NCBI GenBank assembly: GCA_012517935.1
Contig: JAAYUA010000034.1
Span: 1 to 39,945 of the forward strand
Source of the DNA: Acetobacter sp.
Lineage (GTDB): Bacteria; Pseudomonadota; Alphaproteobacteria; Acetobacterales; Acetobacteraceae
Length of the DNA: 39,945 nt
Direction: 5' to 3'
The translations under genes were made by a program, and so were the position numbers. This document shows positions 17,989 through 27,147 of this stretch, one piece after another. Under the pieces are notes generated by a model that was not told where the DNA came from, ran no database searches, and saw only the letters and a list, made by a program, of their open reading frames with translations. Numbering within the stretch: position 1 is the stretch's first letter; every line of letters starts with the position of its first letter.

Positions 17989-18912
17989 ATGGCGCGCAAC
18001 CGGGTTCGAAAAGGCCGTCCTCTCGACGGCTGGCTGGTCATCGACAAACCGGCAGGACCAACATCGACTTCCGTGCTCGCCCAGGTGAAGCGTGCGTTCA
18101 ACGCACAAAAAGCCGGCCATGGCGGAACATTGGACCCATTGGCCACAGGCCTTCTTCCGATTGCGTTCGGCGCGGCCACCAAGACCGTGCCATACATCAT
18201 GGATGGCACGAAGAAATATCACTTCACCCTGCGGATCGGCGAATCCCGTGACAGTGACGATGCCGATGGTGAAGTGACCGGCACGTCCGACGTTCGTCCG
18301 ACAGATGATGAATTCCGCGCGGCCCTCGGCGCTTTCCGCGGCGACATCATGCAGGTGCCCCCAGTCTTTTCCGCCCTCAAGGTCGCCGGTGAACGGGCTT
18401 ACGACATGGCGCGCGATGGTCGTCCACCAGACCTGCCACCCCGTCCGGCGCGCGTAGATCGGTTCGAACTGATTGCACGCCCCGACGCTGATCATGCCAT
18501 TTTTGAAGTCGAATCCGGCAAGGGCGTCTATATGCGCTCCCTTGCACGCGATATCGCCCTCGCCTGCGGCACAGTCGGTCACATTTCGACCCTCCGCCGC
18601 CTCCGGGTCGGACCTTTCAGCGAAAAAGATGCGATTCCTCTGGACAAATTGCTGGAGAGCGCGCAGGAAGCCCCAGCTTCTCCGGATTTGCTGCGTCCGG
18701 TCGCGACCGCGCTGGCCGACATCCCGGCGCTGGCCCTGACCCGCGACGAAACAGATCTCCTGCTGCATGGACAGGCCCTTGGTCTGCTCGATTTCGTCGG
18801 ACGTATCCCCGAAACCGGGCCTGATGGCATTGTCCGCGCAATGGACGGTGAGCGCGTTCTGGGTCTGTGCCGTCTGGAAGACGGATGGTTGCAGCCCATA
18901 CGCCTTTTATGA
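17989..18912 (+). CDS. truB: tRNA pseudouridine(55) synthase TruB
   Basis: Makes pseudouridine-55 in the T-loop of tRNAs (307 aa). The catalytic Asp lies in [15 protein letters not shown] (about residue 48), preceded by [14 protein letters not shown]. Further family marks are [19 protein letters not shown] and the arginine/leucine-rich RSLARDIA segment. The C-terminal PUA-like region is short. AGGA precedes the ATG. It begins the truB-rpsO-pnp order, and rpsO starts 23 nt downstream. Confidence 0.96.
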   Translation: MARNRVRKGRPLDGWLVIDKPAGPTSTSVLAQVKRAFNAQKAGHGGTLDPLATGLLPIAFGAATKTVPYIMDGTKKYHFTLRIGESRDSDDADGEVTGTSDVRPTDDEFRAALGAFRGDIMQVPPVFSALKVAGERAYDMARDGRPPDLPPRPARVDRFELIARPDADHAIFEVESGKGVYMRSLARDIALACGTVGHISTLRRLRVGPFSEKDAIPLDKLLESAQEAPASPDLLRPVATALADIPALALTRDETDLLLHGQALGLLDFVGRIPETGPDGIVRAMDGERVLGLCRLEDGWLQPIRLL

Positions 18913-18935
18913 AACCCGACGACATGGAGTTGACG

Positions 18936-19205
18936 ATGTCGATTACAGCAGAACGCCGCACGGCGCTTATCGAAGAATACAAGACCAAGCCGGGCGACAC
19001 CGGTTCACCGGAAGTTCAGGTTGCACTGCTCACAGAGCGTATCAACAACCTGACCGACCACCTGAAGACCCACGCGAAGGACTTCCACTCCCGCCGCGGT
19101 CTGCTGGTCATGGTCGGCACACGCCGTGGTCTTCTCGACTATCTGAAGCGCAAGGATCATGGCCGTTACGCCACACTGATCTCACGCCTCGGACTGCGTC
19201 GCTAA
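18936..19205 (+). CDS. rpsO: 30S ribosomal protein S15
   Basis: S15 (89 aa), a primary binder of the central domain of 16S rRNA. Family marks are [24 protein letters not shown] and [24 protein letters not shown] lies 7 nt before the ATG. It is followed by a strong intrinsic terminator or attenuator before pnp. In other bacteria S15 represses its own translation through a 5' structure; the 23-nt gap after truB leaves little room for one here unless the truB end takes part. Confidence 0.98.
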   Translation: MSITAERRTALIEEYKTKPGDTGSPEVQVALLTERINNLTDHLKTHAKDFHSRRGLLVMVGTRRGLLDYLKRKDHGRYATLISRLGLRR

Positions 19206-19291
19206 TTTACGGAATCCGGCTCTTACCGCTGTTTGTGCAGTTCTCTACGCGGATGCGCATTGCGGTCAGTGCCTGTGATCCTGTATGCCTC

Positions 19292-19331
19292 ACCCGGAAG
19301 CGTCCCTCACAGGACGGTTCCGGGTTTTTTT
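19292..19331 (+). terminator. Rho-independent terminator between rpsO and pnp
   Basis: ACCCGGAA (19292-19299) pairs with TTCCGGGT (19318-19325), and inside this CGTCC (19301-19305) pairs with GGACG (19312-19316), leaving a CTCACA loop. The stem is followed at once by a run of seven T (19325-19331). It should end or attenuate truB-rpsO transcription; some read-through or a separate pnp promoter is then needed. Confidence 0.9.
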
Positions 19332-19546
19332 ATGTGCCGGCCCCGGACGGCACGCATTCGTTTACCTGACTCGTGACGCTTTCGGTCCTCCACGGCGTTT
19401 CAGGCCACATGGCGCTCTGGCGCATCCGCCAGCCACCATGCCGTCCGAGACGCTGTCTACATCTGGAGATGTGACAGGCCTCCGGTTCGCCGGACAGCCT
19501 GCCTCCACGAAGCCCGGAACGATCAGGACAGATTATAAGGAACACT
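19332..19546 (+). promoter_or_regulatory. Structured 5' leader of pnp
   Basis: No gene is seen in the 215 nt between the rpsO terminator and pnp. It contains two hairpins: CATGG/CCATG with inner CTGGCG/CGCCAG and a CATC loop (19408-19440), and GGC/GCC with inner TCCGG/CCGGA and a TTCG loop (19477-19499). Enterobacterial pnp is autoregulated through an RNase III-cut leader stem-loop, so these are candidates for a similar control; that is inference. Confidence 0.5.
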
Positions 19547-21694
19547 ATGTTCAACTACTTCCGTAAGGAAATCGAATGGGGCGGTCGCCCGCTCATCCTC
19601 GAAACCGGCAAGGTTGCCCGTCAGGCTGATGGCGCCGTGGTCGTCAGCTACGGCGATACCATCGTGCTCTGCACCGCCGTCGGCGCACGCAGCGTAAAGC
19701 CGGGACAGGACTTCTTCCCGCTGACCGTCAACTATCAGGAAAAAGCCTACGCAGCCGGCAAGATCCCGGGCGGCTTCTTCAAGCGCGAAGGTCGCGCCAG
19801 CGAGGCGGAAACCCTCAACTCACGTCTGATCGATCGTCCGATCCGTCCGCTCTTCCCGGAAAATTTCCGCAACGAAGTGCAGGTCATCGCGACTGTTCTC
19901 AGCCACGATATGGAGAATGATCCGGCGATTCCGGCCCTGATCGGCTGCTCCGCTGCGCTCACACTCTCCGGCATTCCCTTCTTTGGTCCAGTTGGCGGCT
20001 GCCGCATTGGCCTGATCAATGGCGAATACGTCCTGAACCCGACACTGGAAGAGACCAAGACCTCCGATCTCGATCTGGTGGTTGCAGGAACATCCGAAGG
20101 CGTTCTGATGGTCGAATCGGAAGCTTCCGAGCTTTCCGAAGAAACCATGCTCGGAGCCGTCACCTTTGGTCACGAAGCTTTCCAGCCGGTCATCGACGCC
20201 ATCATTTCACTTGCCGAGCACGCAGCCAAAAGCCCATGGGATCTGGTTGGCCCGTCCAAGGAAGAAATCGCTCTTCGCAAGAAGGTTGATACCGCAGGAC
20301 GCCGCTCCATCGCTGCCGCTTACAAGGAAAAAGCCAAGCAGGCGCGCTACGAAAAACTTGCAGCCGCACGTCAGGCGACACTCGAAAAGATCACGGATGC
20401 CGGTCTGGACGCCGATATGGCCAAAGGCATGCTGAAGGATCTGGAAGCAAACGTCGTCCGCAGCTCCGTTCTGAAGACCGGCCTGCGCATTGATGGCCGT
20501 GACCTGAAGACCGTTCGTCCGATCATCTCCGAAGTTGGCATCCTGCCCCGCGCCCATGGTTCATCGCTCTTCACGCGCGGTGAAACACAGGCGCTGGTCG
20601 TCGCCACCCTGGGCACAGCTCAGGACGAGCAGATCATCGACGCGCTCGAAGGCGAATACCGCAGCAACTTCATGCTGCACTACAACTTCCCTCCCTACTC
20701 GGTTGGTGAGTGCGGTCGTCTGGGATCTCCGGGTCGTCGCGAAATCGGACACGGCAAGCTTGCCTGGCGCGCCATTCACCCGCTGCTGCCGGTCAAGGCG
20801 GACTTCCCCTACACGATGCGTGTCGTTTCCGAGATCACGGAAAGCAACGGCTCCTCTTCCATGGCAACAGTCTGCGGCAGCTCACTGGCACTGATGGATG
20901 CGGGCGTTCCCCTGAAGCGTCCGGTTGCCGGTATCGCCATGGGCCTGATCAAGGAAGACGAAGAATTCGCCGTCCTGTCCGACATTCTGGGCGACGAGGA
21001 TCACCTCGGCGACATGGATTTCAAGGTTGCCGGCACCGAGCAGGGCATCACGGCCCTGCAGATGGACATCAAGATCACGTCCATCACGCCGGAAATCATG
21101 GAAATCGCTCTGGAGCAGGCCCGTGAAGGACGCATGCACATCCTTGGCGAGATGTCCAAAGCCCTGACCGAAGGCCGTTCGGATGTTTCCTCCAGCGCAC
21201 CTCGCATCACGACGATGACTGTGCCGAAGGAAAAAATTCGCGACATCATCGGATCAGGTGGCAAGACCATCCGTGAAATCGTCGAATATTCCGGCGCGAA
21301 GGTCGATATCAACGATGATGGCAAGGTCACCATTTCCTCAACGTCTGAAGAGCAGACGCAGAAGGCAATGGAGCGCATCAACGGAATCATCGTCGAACCT
21401 GAAATCGGTCATATCTATGACGGCAAGGTCGTCAAAACCGCTGACTTCGGGGCTTTCGTCAATTTCCTCGGTGCACGGGATGGTCTGGTTCACATCTCCG
21501 AACTGGCACAGGGACGCGTTGGACGCACCACCGATGTCGTTCGCCAGGGTGACAGCGTCAAAGTGAAGGTCATCGGTTTCGATGATCGGGGCAAAGTGAA
21601 GCTGTCCATGCGTGTTGTCGATCAGGCAACCGGTGAAGACATCACCACGGAAGTCGGTGAAAAGGCGGCACGCCCGCCACGTCGCGCGGACTGA
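19547..21694 (+). CDS. pnp: Polyribonucleotide nucleotidyltransferase (PNPase)
   Basis: 3'-5' phosphorolytic exoribonuclease and degradosome component (715 aa). Two RNase PH-like domains lie at about 1-215 and 315-545, separated by a helical segment. The second holds the active-site elements [12 protein letters not shown] and [20 protein letters not shown] domain (about 555-615, [12 protein letters not shown]) and an S1 domain (about 620-690, [20 protein letters not shown]) follow. The ATG at 19547 has AAGGA 6-7 nt upstream. Length and order match the family fully. Confidence 0.98.
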   Translation: MFNYFRKEIEWGGRPLILETGKVARQADGAVVVSYGDTIVLCTAVGARSVKPGQDFFPLTVNYQEKAYAAGKIPGGFFKREGRASEAETLNSRLIDRPIRPLFPENFRNEVQVIATVLSHDMENDPAIPALIGCSAALTLSGIPFFGPVGGCRIGLINGEYVLNPTLEETKTSDLDLVVAGTSEGVLMVESEASELSEETMLGAVTFGHEAFQPVIDAIISLAEHAAKSPWDLVGPSKEEIALRKKVDTAGRRSIAAAYKEKAKQARYEKLAAARQATLEKITDAGLDADMAKGMLKDLEANVVRSSVLKTGLRIDGRDLKTVRPIISEVGILPRAHGSSLFTRGETQALVVATLGTAQDEQIIDALEGEYRSNFMLHYNFPPYSVGECGRLGSPGRREIGHGKLAWRAIHPLLPVKADFPYTMRVVSEITESNGSSSMATVCGSSLALMDAGVPLKRPVAGIAMGLIKEDEEFAVLSDILGDEDHLGDMDFKVAGTEQGITALQMDIKITSITPEIMEIALEQAREGRMHILGEMSKALTEGRSDVSSSAPRITTMTVPKEKIRDIIGSGGKTIREIVEYSGAKVDINDDGKVTISSTSEEQTQKAMERINGIIVEPEIGHIYDGKVVKTADFGAFVNFLGARDGLVHISELAQGRVGRTTDVVRQGDSVKVKVIGFDDRGKVKLSMRVVDQATGEDITTEVGEKAARPPRRAD

Positions 21695-21703
21695 TCCGCT
21701 TTT

Positions 21704-21731
21704 CCTGCCTCCGGCCCATGACGGAGGCAGG
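21704..21731 (+). terminator. Perfect 10-bp hairpin after pnp
   Basis: CCTGCCTCCG (21704-21713) pairs exactly with CGGAGGCAGG (21722-21731) around an 8-nt loop, 9 nt after the pnp stop. No T-run follows, so it may act as an mRNA 3'-end stabiliser or a factor-assisted terminator rather than a classic intrinsic terminator. Confidence 0.55.
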
Positions 21732-21863
21732 ATAGTGGTATACAGATCGGCGAACTCCGGAAGCGGGGATATCGCCTGTCTGGCTCCAGCGCGTTCTTCG
21801 GTTACAATGAATTAAACTGATACATCCTGCGCGGTTGGCTAAAACAACTGACAGGATACAGAG

Positions 21864-21884
21864 ATGGTATTGGCCACACTATGA
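21864..21884 (+). CDS. Possible 6-codon leader ORF coupled to the flavoprotein gene
   Basis: A short frame MVLATL starts at an ATG with a well-placed AGGA (21853-21856, 7-nt spacing). Its stop codon overlaps the start of the next gene as ATGA (21881-21884). The downstream gene lacks its own clear Shine-Dalgarno site, so ribosomes ending here could re-initiate on it. The frame is too short to prove by sequence and could be chance. Confidence 0.3.
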   Translation: MVLATL

Positions 21885-23299
21885 AGGCGATCAACGCAGT
21901 TCGTATCGGCACACAGGAAATTTTGCCGCTTATTGAAGGCGGTAAGGGTATTTCTATCTCAACAGGAGTCTCCGCCGGGGCGTGGGCCGCGGCCGGAGGC
22001 GCCGGAACTGTTTCGATCGTCAATGCGGACAGCTATGACGCCGATGGTCAGCCCGTTCCGCAGGTCTATCATGGCCGCACCCGCCGCGAAAAACATGATG
22101 AACTGATCGATTACGCCATCCGTGGCGGCATCGCACAGACCCGGATCGCCCACGAGATCTCAGGCGGCAAAGGGCGCATCCACGCCAATATCCTGTGGGA
22201 AATGGGCGGCGCAGAGCAAATCATCGAAGGTGTCCTTGAAGGCACGAAAGGGATGATTAACGGCCTGACATGCGGTGCGGGCATGCCCTATCGCCTGTCA
22301 GAGATCGCGACCAAATTTGGCATTGAATACTTCCCGATCGTTTCCTCCGCACGCGCCTTCAACGCCTTGTGGAAGCGCTCCTATCACAAGACAGCCGATC
22401 TGCTTGGCGGCGTCGTCTATGAAGATCCATGGAGAGCCGGAGGACATAACGGTCTTTCCAACACGGAAAACCCGCTTGCGCCCGAAGATCCCTATCCCCG
22501 GGTTGCAGCACTTCGCAAATTGATGCGCAGCTTCGGACTGGACAATACACCCATCATCATGGCTGGCGGTGTCTGGTGTCTGGAAGAATGGGAAGACTGG
22601 ATCGGCAATCCGGAACTGGGACCAGTCATGTTCCAGTTTGGCACACGTCCGCTCCTGACACAGGAAAGCCCGATCCCCGAAGGATGGAAACGCCGGTTGA
22701 TGACCCTGAAAAAAGGGGACGTCTACCTGAACCGCTTCTCTCCTACCGGCTTCTATTCCTCAGCCGTCAATAACAGCTTTATCCAGGAATTGCGTCAGAG
22801 ACTGGAACATCAGGTTCCCTTCTCTCTTGAAGCCATCGGGGAACACACAGCCTCTTATGGTGTCGGCGCCCGCAAACGCGAAGTTTTTGTCGCAGATGCC
22901 GATCTGGAACGCATCAGAGCATGGGAAGCGCAGGGTTTTACTGAAGCACTTCGCACTCCGGATTCAACATTGATCTTTGTAACGCCTGACAAGGCTCGCG
23001 AAATCAATGCTGATCAGGCTGCCTGCATGGGCTGCCTCTCTGAATGCCGCTTTTCCAACTGGAGCCAGAGGGGCCCAGGTTACACCAATGGCCACAAGGC
23101 CGATCCACGCTCTTTCTGCATCCAGAAAACCCTTCAGGCCATTTCGCATGCTGATGGAGCGGATCAGGATCAGATTGTTGATAATAATCTGATGTTTGGC
23201 GGCACAAACGCATGGCGTTTTGCGACTGACCCGTTTTATGCAAACGGGTTTATCCCGACAGTCGGTGAACTGATCGACCGGATCATGAGCGGGAAGTAA
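21881..23299 (+). CDS. Nitronate monooxygenase-like FMN protein with C-terminal Cys cluster
   Basis: A 472-residue TIM-barrel flavoprotein of the 2-nitropropane dioxygenase/nitronate monooxygenase family. Family features are the glycine-rich GGKGISISTGVSAGAWAAAGG near the N-terminus, the central GLTCGAGMPYRL, and the phosphate-binding IMAGGVWCLEEWEDW followed by VMFQFGTRPLLTQE. It is longer than canonical enzymes (about 320-350 aa): the extra C-terminal part carries ACMGCLSECRF with C382, C385 and C389, and C413 further on, a spacing that suggests a metal or Fe-S site (inference). The native substrate of this subgroup is not evident. The start lies within an ATGA overlap with a 6-codon ORF. 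Confidence 0.75.
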   Translation: MKAINAVRIGTQEILPLIEGGKGISISTGVSAGAWAAAGGAGTVSIVNADSYDADGQPVPQVYHGRTRREKHDELIDYAIRGGIAQTRIAHEISGGKGRIHANILWEMGGAEQIIEGVLEGTKGMINGLTCGAGMPYRLSEIATKFGIEYFPIVSSARAFNALWKRSYHKTADLLGGVVYEDPWRAGGHNGLSNTENPLAPEDPYPRVAALRKLMRSFGLDNTPIIMAGGVWCLEEWEDWIGNPELGPVMFQFGTRPLLTQESPIPEGWKRRLMTLKKGDVYLNRFSPTGFYSSAVNNSFIQELRQRLEHQVPFSLEAIGEHTASYGVGARKREVFVADADLERIRAWEAQGFTEALRTPDSTLIFVTPDKAREINADQAACMGCLSECRFSNWSQRGPGYTNGHKADPRSFCIQKTLQAISHADGADQDQIVDNNLMFGGTNAWRFATDPFYANGFIPTVGELIDRIMSGK

Positions 23300-23320
23300 T
23301 TCCCGTTCTCACGTCAAACG

Positions 23321-23350
23321 CCCTCATGATGATATCTCGCATCATGAGGG
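23321..23350. terminator. Bidirectional hairpin between convergent genes
   Basis: CCCTCATGATG (23321-23331) and CATCATGAGGG (23340-23350) form an 11-bp perfect stem with an 8-nt loop, between the ends of the nitronate monooxygenase-like gene and the convergent Smr gene. A second small hairpin, CGGGAA-GTAA-TTCCCG, spans the stop codon at 23290-23305. Neither has a T-run, so termination strength is uncertain; the symmetry would serve both strands. Confidence 0.55.
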
Positions 23351-23366
23351 ATCGAACCGCACAATC

Positions 23367-24014
23367 TCAACGTGCGCGTCTGAGCGTCAGACGAACTGCA
23401 CCCTGATTGCCGGGGTGCGCATAACCGGCGGCAACAATCAACCGCCGTAAATCTGGATGATCGAGCCATAGCGGCAGCTCTCGTCGCAGAATACCGCCTT
23501 CCTGACTGCTCCCCAGACCCGTGATGATTTCAACGCAGCGAACGCCATCCATGCTGGCGCTCGCCAGAAATCCATGCAGACGCAAAAAAGCTGCCTGAGC
23601 AACCATTCCATGCAAATCGAGACGACGCTCAGGACGGCGCGTAAACTCGTGCCCATGCTGCACGGCGGAAAGATCCCCCGTCAGATGGTCCGAAGGAAGC
23701 ATATTGCCTGAAACGCCTCGGCCCTTTCTGACTTTTCCAGCAAAATATTTTTTCTGCCCAGCCTCACCGACTGACAAATCAGAAGAGAAGAAAGAAAGCT
23801 CAATCCGTAGCAAGCCATCGCCAAGAGGATCCTGTCCGCGTTTTTTGGAAGGCTGAGGGGACACCTGCGGCGTGGCACACTCAGATGAACGAAGTGTTTT
23901 CGGTCTGACTGAAACCAAGGGAGCGGGATCGACAGAGGCTTTCAAAGGCTGCACGCCACGCATGGCCTGCAACCATAAAGCCTTCTCTTCTTCCCCGATT
24001 GGACGCCGCGCCAT
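23367..24014 (-). CDS. Smr domain protein
   Basis: A 215-residue protein with a C-terminal Smr (MutS2 C-terminal-like) domain at about 130-215: RLDLHGMVAQAAFLRL (the LDLHG motif) and EIITGLGSSQEGGILRRELP (the TGxG loop and GxLRR). The domain binds nucleic acid and in some proteins has nicking endonuclease activity. The N-terminal 125 residues are charged and probably disordered. ATG at 24014 with GGGGAG 6 nt upstream. It follows the peroxidase gene by 21 nt. In related genomes Smr genes often lie near Tim44-like and MltA genes; here other genes lie between it and the Tim44-like gene. Confidence 0.85.
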   Translation of the reverse strand: MARRPIGEEEKALWLQAMRGVQPLKASVDPAPLVSVRPKTLRSSECATPQVSPQPSKKRGQDPLGDGLLRIELSFFSSDLSVGEAGQKKYFAGKVRKGRGVSGNMLPSDHLTGDLSAVQHGHEFTRRPERRLDLHGMVAQAAFLRLHGFLASASMDGVRCVEIITGLGSSQEGGILRRELPLWLDHPDLRRLIVAAGYAHPGNQGAVRLTLRRAR

Positions 24015-24035
24015 ACTGCTCCCCGTTTTCTCCCG

Positions 24036-25481
24036 TCAGTTCGCGACGTTTTCTTTCGCCGGCACCAGACTCCTGCCCTGATAACGTCCCGTCAGTGTTC
24101 TGAGAAACGCAGTAATATCATCGACATCTTTATCAGAAATCGTCTTGTCCGGCGTCTGATAAATCGCCATCTGACGAACAGCTTCCTTTAAGGTCTTTAC
24201 GCTTCCATCGTGGAACCAGGGGCCAGTCAACTCAACATTGCGCAGAAGAGGAACCTTGAAGCGGTGCTGGTCCAGCGGATCATTTGTTTCTGCAAAACGA
24301 CCCTTGTCCGCGTCGGTGAGCGAGCCTCCACGATGGCCGAAATAGTCGCCTTCAAGCCCCATCACCTCAAATGCCCCTCCACCAACGGCGGGACCATTAT
24401 GACAGCTGGCGCACCCGATGCTGCGGAAAAGTTCATACCCCCGCTTTTCCTGAGCCGTGATCGCCGATTTATCGCCCTTCAGATACAGATCGAACCTGCT
24501 GTCCGGAGTAATCAGCGTTTTTTCATATTCAGCGATGGCATCCGTGATCGTGTCCTTGCCGATATCCTGCCCCGGATAAATCTGGCCAAAGGATTCAACA
24601 TATTCCGGGTTCTGCGCCAGTTTATGCGCAACCTGTCCCCAGTCATGCGATCCCATTTCCAGAGGGTTCATCACAGGACCCGCCGCCTGATCCGCCAGAT
24701 CATTGGCACGCCCATCCCAGAACTGCTTCACGTTGAAGACTGAATTATAAACAGTCGGGACGTTGATCGGTCCCTTTTGCCCATTGATCCCTGTGGCCGT
24801 AACCAGATTATCGACGCCACCTTTATTCAGGTCATGACAACTCGCACAGTTGAGTGTGTCGTTACCCGACAGATGCTTGTCAAAAAACAGGCGCTGTCCC
24901 AAGGCCACCTTCTCCGCATTGACCGGCACACTCTCCGGCAATGGCTGGATCGGTTCCGACCGGAATGCCTCAGCAACATCAGGGCTGGCCCAGTTTTTGG
25001 CCCGCGTCGTGTTGATCCAGTCAAGAACGGTCTGCCGCTGGGCTTCTGAAAGATGAGCATGCCAGTGAAGAGCCAGATATTGCATGGGCGGCATCCGGTT
25101 CTGCCGGATGACTTCTTCAATGCGTGACAGTTGCTCCTGCGTCGGCGCCTTACCTTGCTGCATCGCATCGAACACTGGCTCGATCCGGAAATGCCTCAAC
25201 CCCTGCGTCAGATCACGCTGCATGATCTGCTTCGCCACTGGCAGATTGAAATAGAAAGGCAAGGAAGTGCCTTTTGCATGACAGTAATCGCAACGTGCCT
25301 CCGCCATTACGGCGAAAGCAGCCTTGGTCTGTGGGTCGACTTCCCCTTCTGCACTAAGTCGTGGCTGTCCTTCATGATCAAAGCGGGTCAGCCAGGCGAC
25401 TGTCCCGCCATAAACCAAGACTCCCGCACCAATCATACCCAGAACAATACGTCTCAACACTGATTGAATCTCCACACACAC
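24036..25481 (-). CDS. Tri-haem cytochrome c peroxidase (YhjA-like)
   Basis: Membrane-anchored periplasmic peroxidase (481 aa) that reduces H2O2 with electrons from the respiratory chain. One N-terminal membrane anchor (about 11-31) precedes three haem-c sites: CDYCH (64-68) in an extra N-terminal haem domain, CASCH (212-216) and CASCH (357-361) in the classic di-haem core. Further core ligands or active-site marks are NPLEMG (M276) and PWFHDGS (H424). The three-haem plan matches E. coli YhjA/Ccp, a quinol peroxidase, rather than soluble di-haem CcpA. The start is a GTG at 25481 (another at 25475) with a weak ribosome site. It heads a pair with the Smr gene. Confidence 0.9.
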   Translation of the reverse strand: MCVEIQSVLRRIVLGMIGAGVLVYGGTVAWLTRFDHEGQPRLSAEGEVDPQTKAAFAVMAEARCDYCHAKGTSLPFYFNLPVAKQIMQRDLTQGLRHFRIEPVFDAMQQGKAPTQEQLSRIEEVIRQNRMPPMQYLALHWHAHLSEAQRQTVLDWINTTRAKNWASPDVAEAFRSEPIQPLPESVPVNAEKVALGQRLFFDKHLSGNDTLNCASCHDLNKGGVDNLVTATGINGQKGPINVPTVYNSVFNVKQFWDGRANDLADQAAGPVMNPLEMGSHDWGQVAHKLAQNPEYVESFGQIYPGQDIGKDTITDAIAEYEKTLITPDSRFDLYLKGDKSAITAQEKRGYELFRSIGCASCHNGPAVGGGAFEVMGLEGDYFGHRGGSLTDADKGRFAETNDPLDQHRFKVPLLRNVELTGPWFHDGSVKTLKEAVRQMAIYQTPDKTISDKDVDDITAFLRTLTGRYQGRSLVPAKENVAN

Positions 25482-25596
25482 CCGGTCATATCGACCTGCT
25501 CTTGCTTGTTAATACAACCGATTGGAACTATTGATCAAAGTAATTAAATGCATGGAAACAATCGAACGGGTCGATTATCCCCACGCGAATATCGAT

Positions 25597-26409
25597 CTAT
25601 CGTTCTTCAGCAAGGCGGGAACGTGCAATCGCGATATATTGCGGATCAAGATCGATCCCGATTGCTGACAGCCCCAACCGCTCGGCTGCCACGAGAGTTG
25701 TTCCCGTGCCCATGAATGGATCAAGGACATCGACGGCATCTTCACCATGAAGTTGCAGACAAAGCTCAGGCAAGGCGACCGGAAATATGCCCGGGTGATG
25801 ATATTTCTGTCCCTTGTCGCGCACGGTTTCATAAGGGATGAACCACGTATCCCCACGGCAACGTCGGTCCTGCGTATGACCGCGCCGTGAAATGTTGCTT
25901 TTATCCTTATAGGGAACGCCGGCACCAATTCTGTCGAGCTTGACGTCCCCGTGATGGGTCAGATGAAAAATATGTTCGTGATTGCGGTTCAGGAAACGCT
26001 GACTGTTCACTGGCTTGAAGTGACCGATCGTGTCTCCACCGACTGTGATCGATTTGACCCAGGAAATATGGTTTTGCAGCACGAACAGAGAGCGCAAACG
26101 GATCGCCAGTTCGAATGGCAGCCATGGTTGCGCGGAAGTGCCGGCAATATTTAGAAAAAAAGACCCCCCGGGCCGCAAAACACGACGGACCAGCGCGCAC
26201 ACCTCTTCCATCCAGTCGAGATAAACCTCTTCAGGCAGCCGATCCCGATAGGTATCATAGGCCAGACCGATATTATAAGGCGGCGAAGTGATCACAACAT
26301 CAACGGAATCAGCTGGCATACGACGCATCACGCGCAGGCAATCGCCATGCACGATCTGATGTCTGCCCGAACGGTAACGACGTGTACGCGGCACGGAGGG
26401 AGAGGTCAT
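25597..26409 (-). CDS. Solitary DNA methyltransferase (N4-cytosine/N6-adenine type)
   Basis: A 270-residue SAM-dependent DNA aminomethyltransferase. The catalytic motif comes first (TSPPYNIG, 41-48) and the SAM-binding motif near the C-terminus (VLDPFMGTGTTLVAAERLG, 228-246), the beta-type order. A central variable stretch (about 115-205) is the likely target-recognition part. The chromosome-wide CcrM of alphaproteobacteria is longer, has DPPYN and a C-terminal extension, so this is probably a different enzyme, although it may recognise a related site. No restriction gene is adjacent. ATG at 26409 with CGGAG 5-6 nt upstream. Target base and site cannot be read from sequence. Confidence 0.85.
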   Translation of the reverse strand: MTSPSVPRTRRYRSGRHQIVHGDCLRVMRRMPADSVDVVITSPPYNIGLAYDTYRDRLPEEVYLDWMEEVCALVRRVLRPGGSFFLNIAGTSAQPWLPFELAIRLRSLFVLQNHISWVKSITVGGDTIGHFKPVNSQRFLNRNHEHIFHLTHHGDVKLDRIGAGVPYKDKSNISRRGHTQDRRCRGDTWFIPYETVRDKGQKYHHPGIFPVALPELCLQLHGEDAVDVLDPFMGTGTTLVAAERLGLSAIGIDLDPQYIAIARSRLAEER

Positions 26410-26469
26410 GACACTCCGGGAATCACTGTCACCTTGCCAGACGATAGCATGATGACAACGATAGCAGGA

Positions 26470-27147
26470 TCAAGCACTGCGGGCAGCAGCAAGACGCCAG
26501 GCTGAATTGCCCGAACCGGAAAACAGACGCACGAAAGTCCACAGATCGGAAAATTCCGTCACGGCATCCGTGCCGGCAGAAGGCTGCCCGTCCTTGTCCA
26601 GCGTCATGCTGATCTGATCGGACACGATACGGACATCAATCTCGACAGCCGTTCCCGCCTCAAGCGATTTCTGACGCACATCCTGAATCGCCAGCGTATG
26701 AACGGCGCGAATTTCACTCCGCTGTGTTTCGCCCGCCTGCTCACGGGATGTGATCGCTGAATCAAAAGCAGCGAAGGCTTCAGGCGTCAAACGCGCCTGC
26801 AGGGTGCTTCGATCACCGGCAGCAAAAGCAGTGACAACCTGACGAAATGCCCCCTCGACACCGATCAGAAACTGCTGCGGTACGAAGCTGGCATCAAGCC
26901 CGACCAATGAAGATAATATCTGTCCCAGACGTGTATTCGGAGCTGGGATATCGAATGCTGCATTTTTCACAGGTTCAGCCTGCGCTTCCACAACAGGCCC
27001 TGGTGCCTCCGGTGCGGGCACCGGCCGTGTCATGCCGGGTTGAAAGCCAACCTTTCGACCGAGCACACTGCGCAAACGCAGAACAAGGAACACCGCGATC
27101 AGTGCAAAAAGAACAAGATCGACCGGGAAACGGCCAGAAAAATCCAT
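26470..27147 (-). CDS. Tim44-like domain protein
   Basis: A 225-residue protein with one N-terminal membrane helix (about 9-26, VDLVLFALIAVFLVLRLRSVLG), a Pro/Ala-rich linker and a Tim44/MRP-L45-like domain (about 75-222) with the usual AFRQVVTAFAAGDRSTLQARLTPE start. This is the bacterial TimA family, which in alphaproteobacteria is found near secB and is thought to assist membrane or periplasmic protein handling; its client is not known. It is divergent from the phosphatase-secB pair, with 173 nt between. Confidence 0.85.
   Translation of the reverse strand: MDFSGRFPVDLVLFALIAVFLVLRLRSVLGRKVGFQPGMTRPVPAPEAPGPVVEAQAEPVKNAAFDIPAPNTRLGQILSSLVGLDASFVPQQFLIGVEGAFRQVVTAFAAGDRSTLQARLTPEAFAAFDSAITSREQAGETQRSEIRAVHTLAIQDVRQKSLEAGTAVEIDVRIVSDQISMTLDKDGQPSAGTDAVTEFSDLWTFVRLFSGSGNSAWRLAAARSA

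Noticed and set aside
19285..19566. ORF between rpsO and pnp
   Set aside because: It runs through the terminator hairpin and into pnp in another frame, with no ribosome site.
25597..26409. Cell-cycle methyltransferase CcrM
   Set aside because: Too short, TSPPY instead of DPPY, and no C-terminal CcrM extension.
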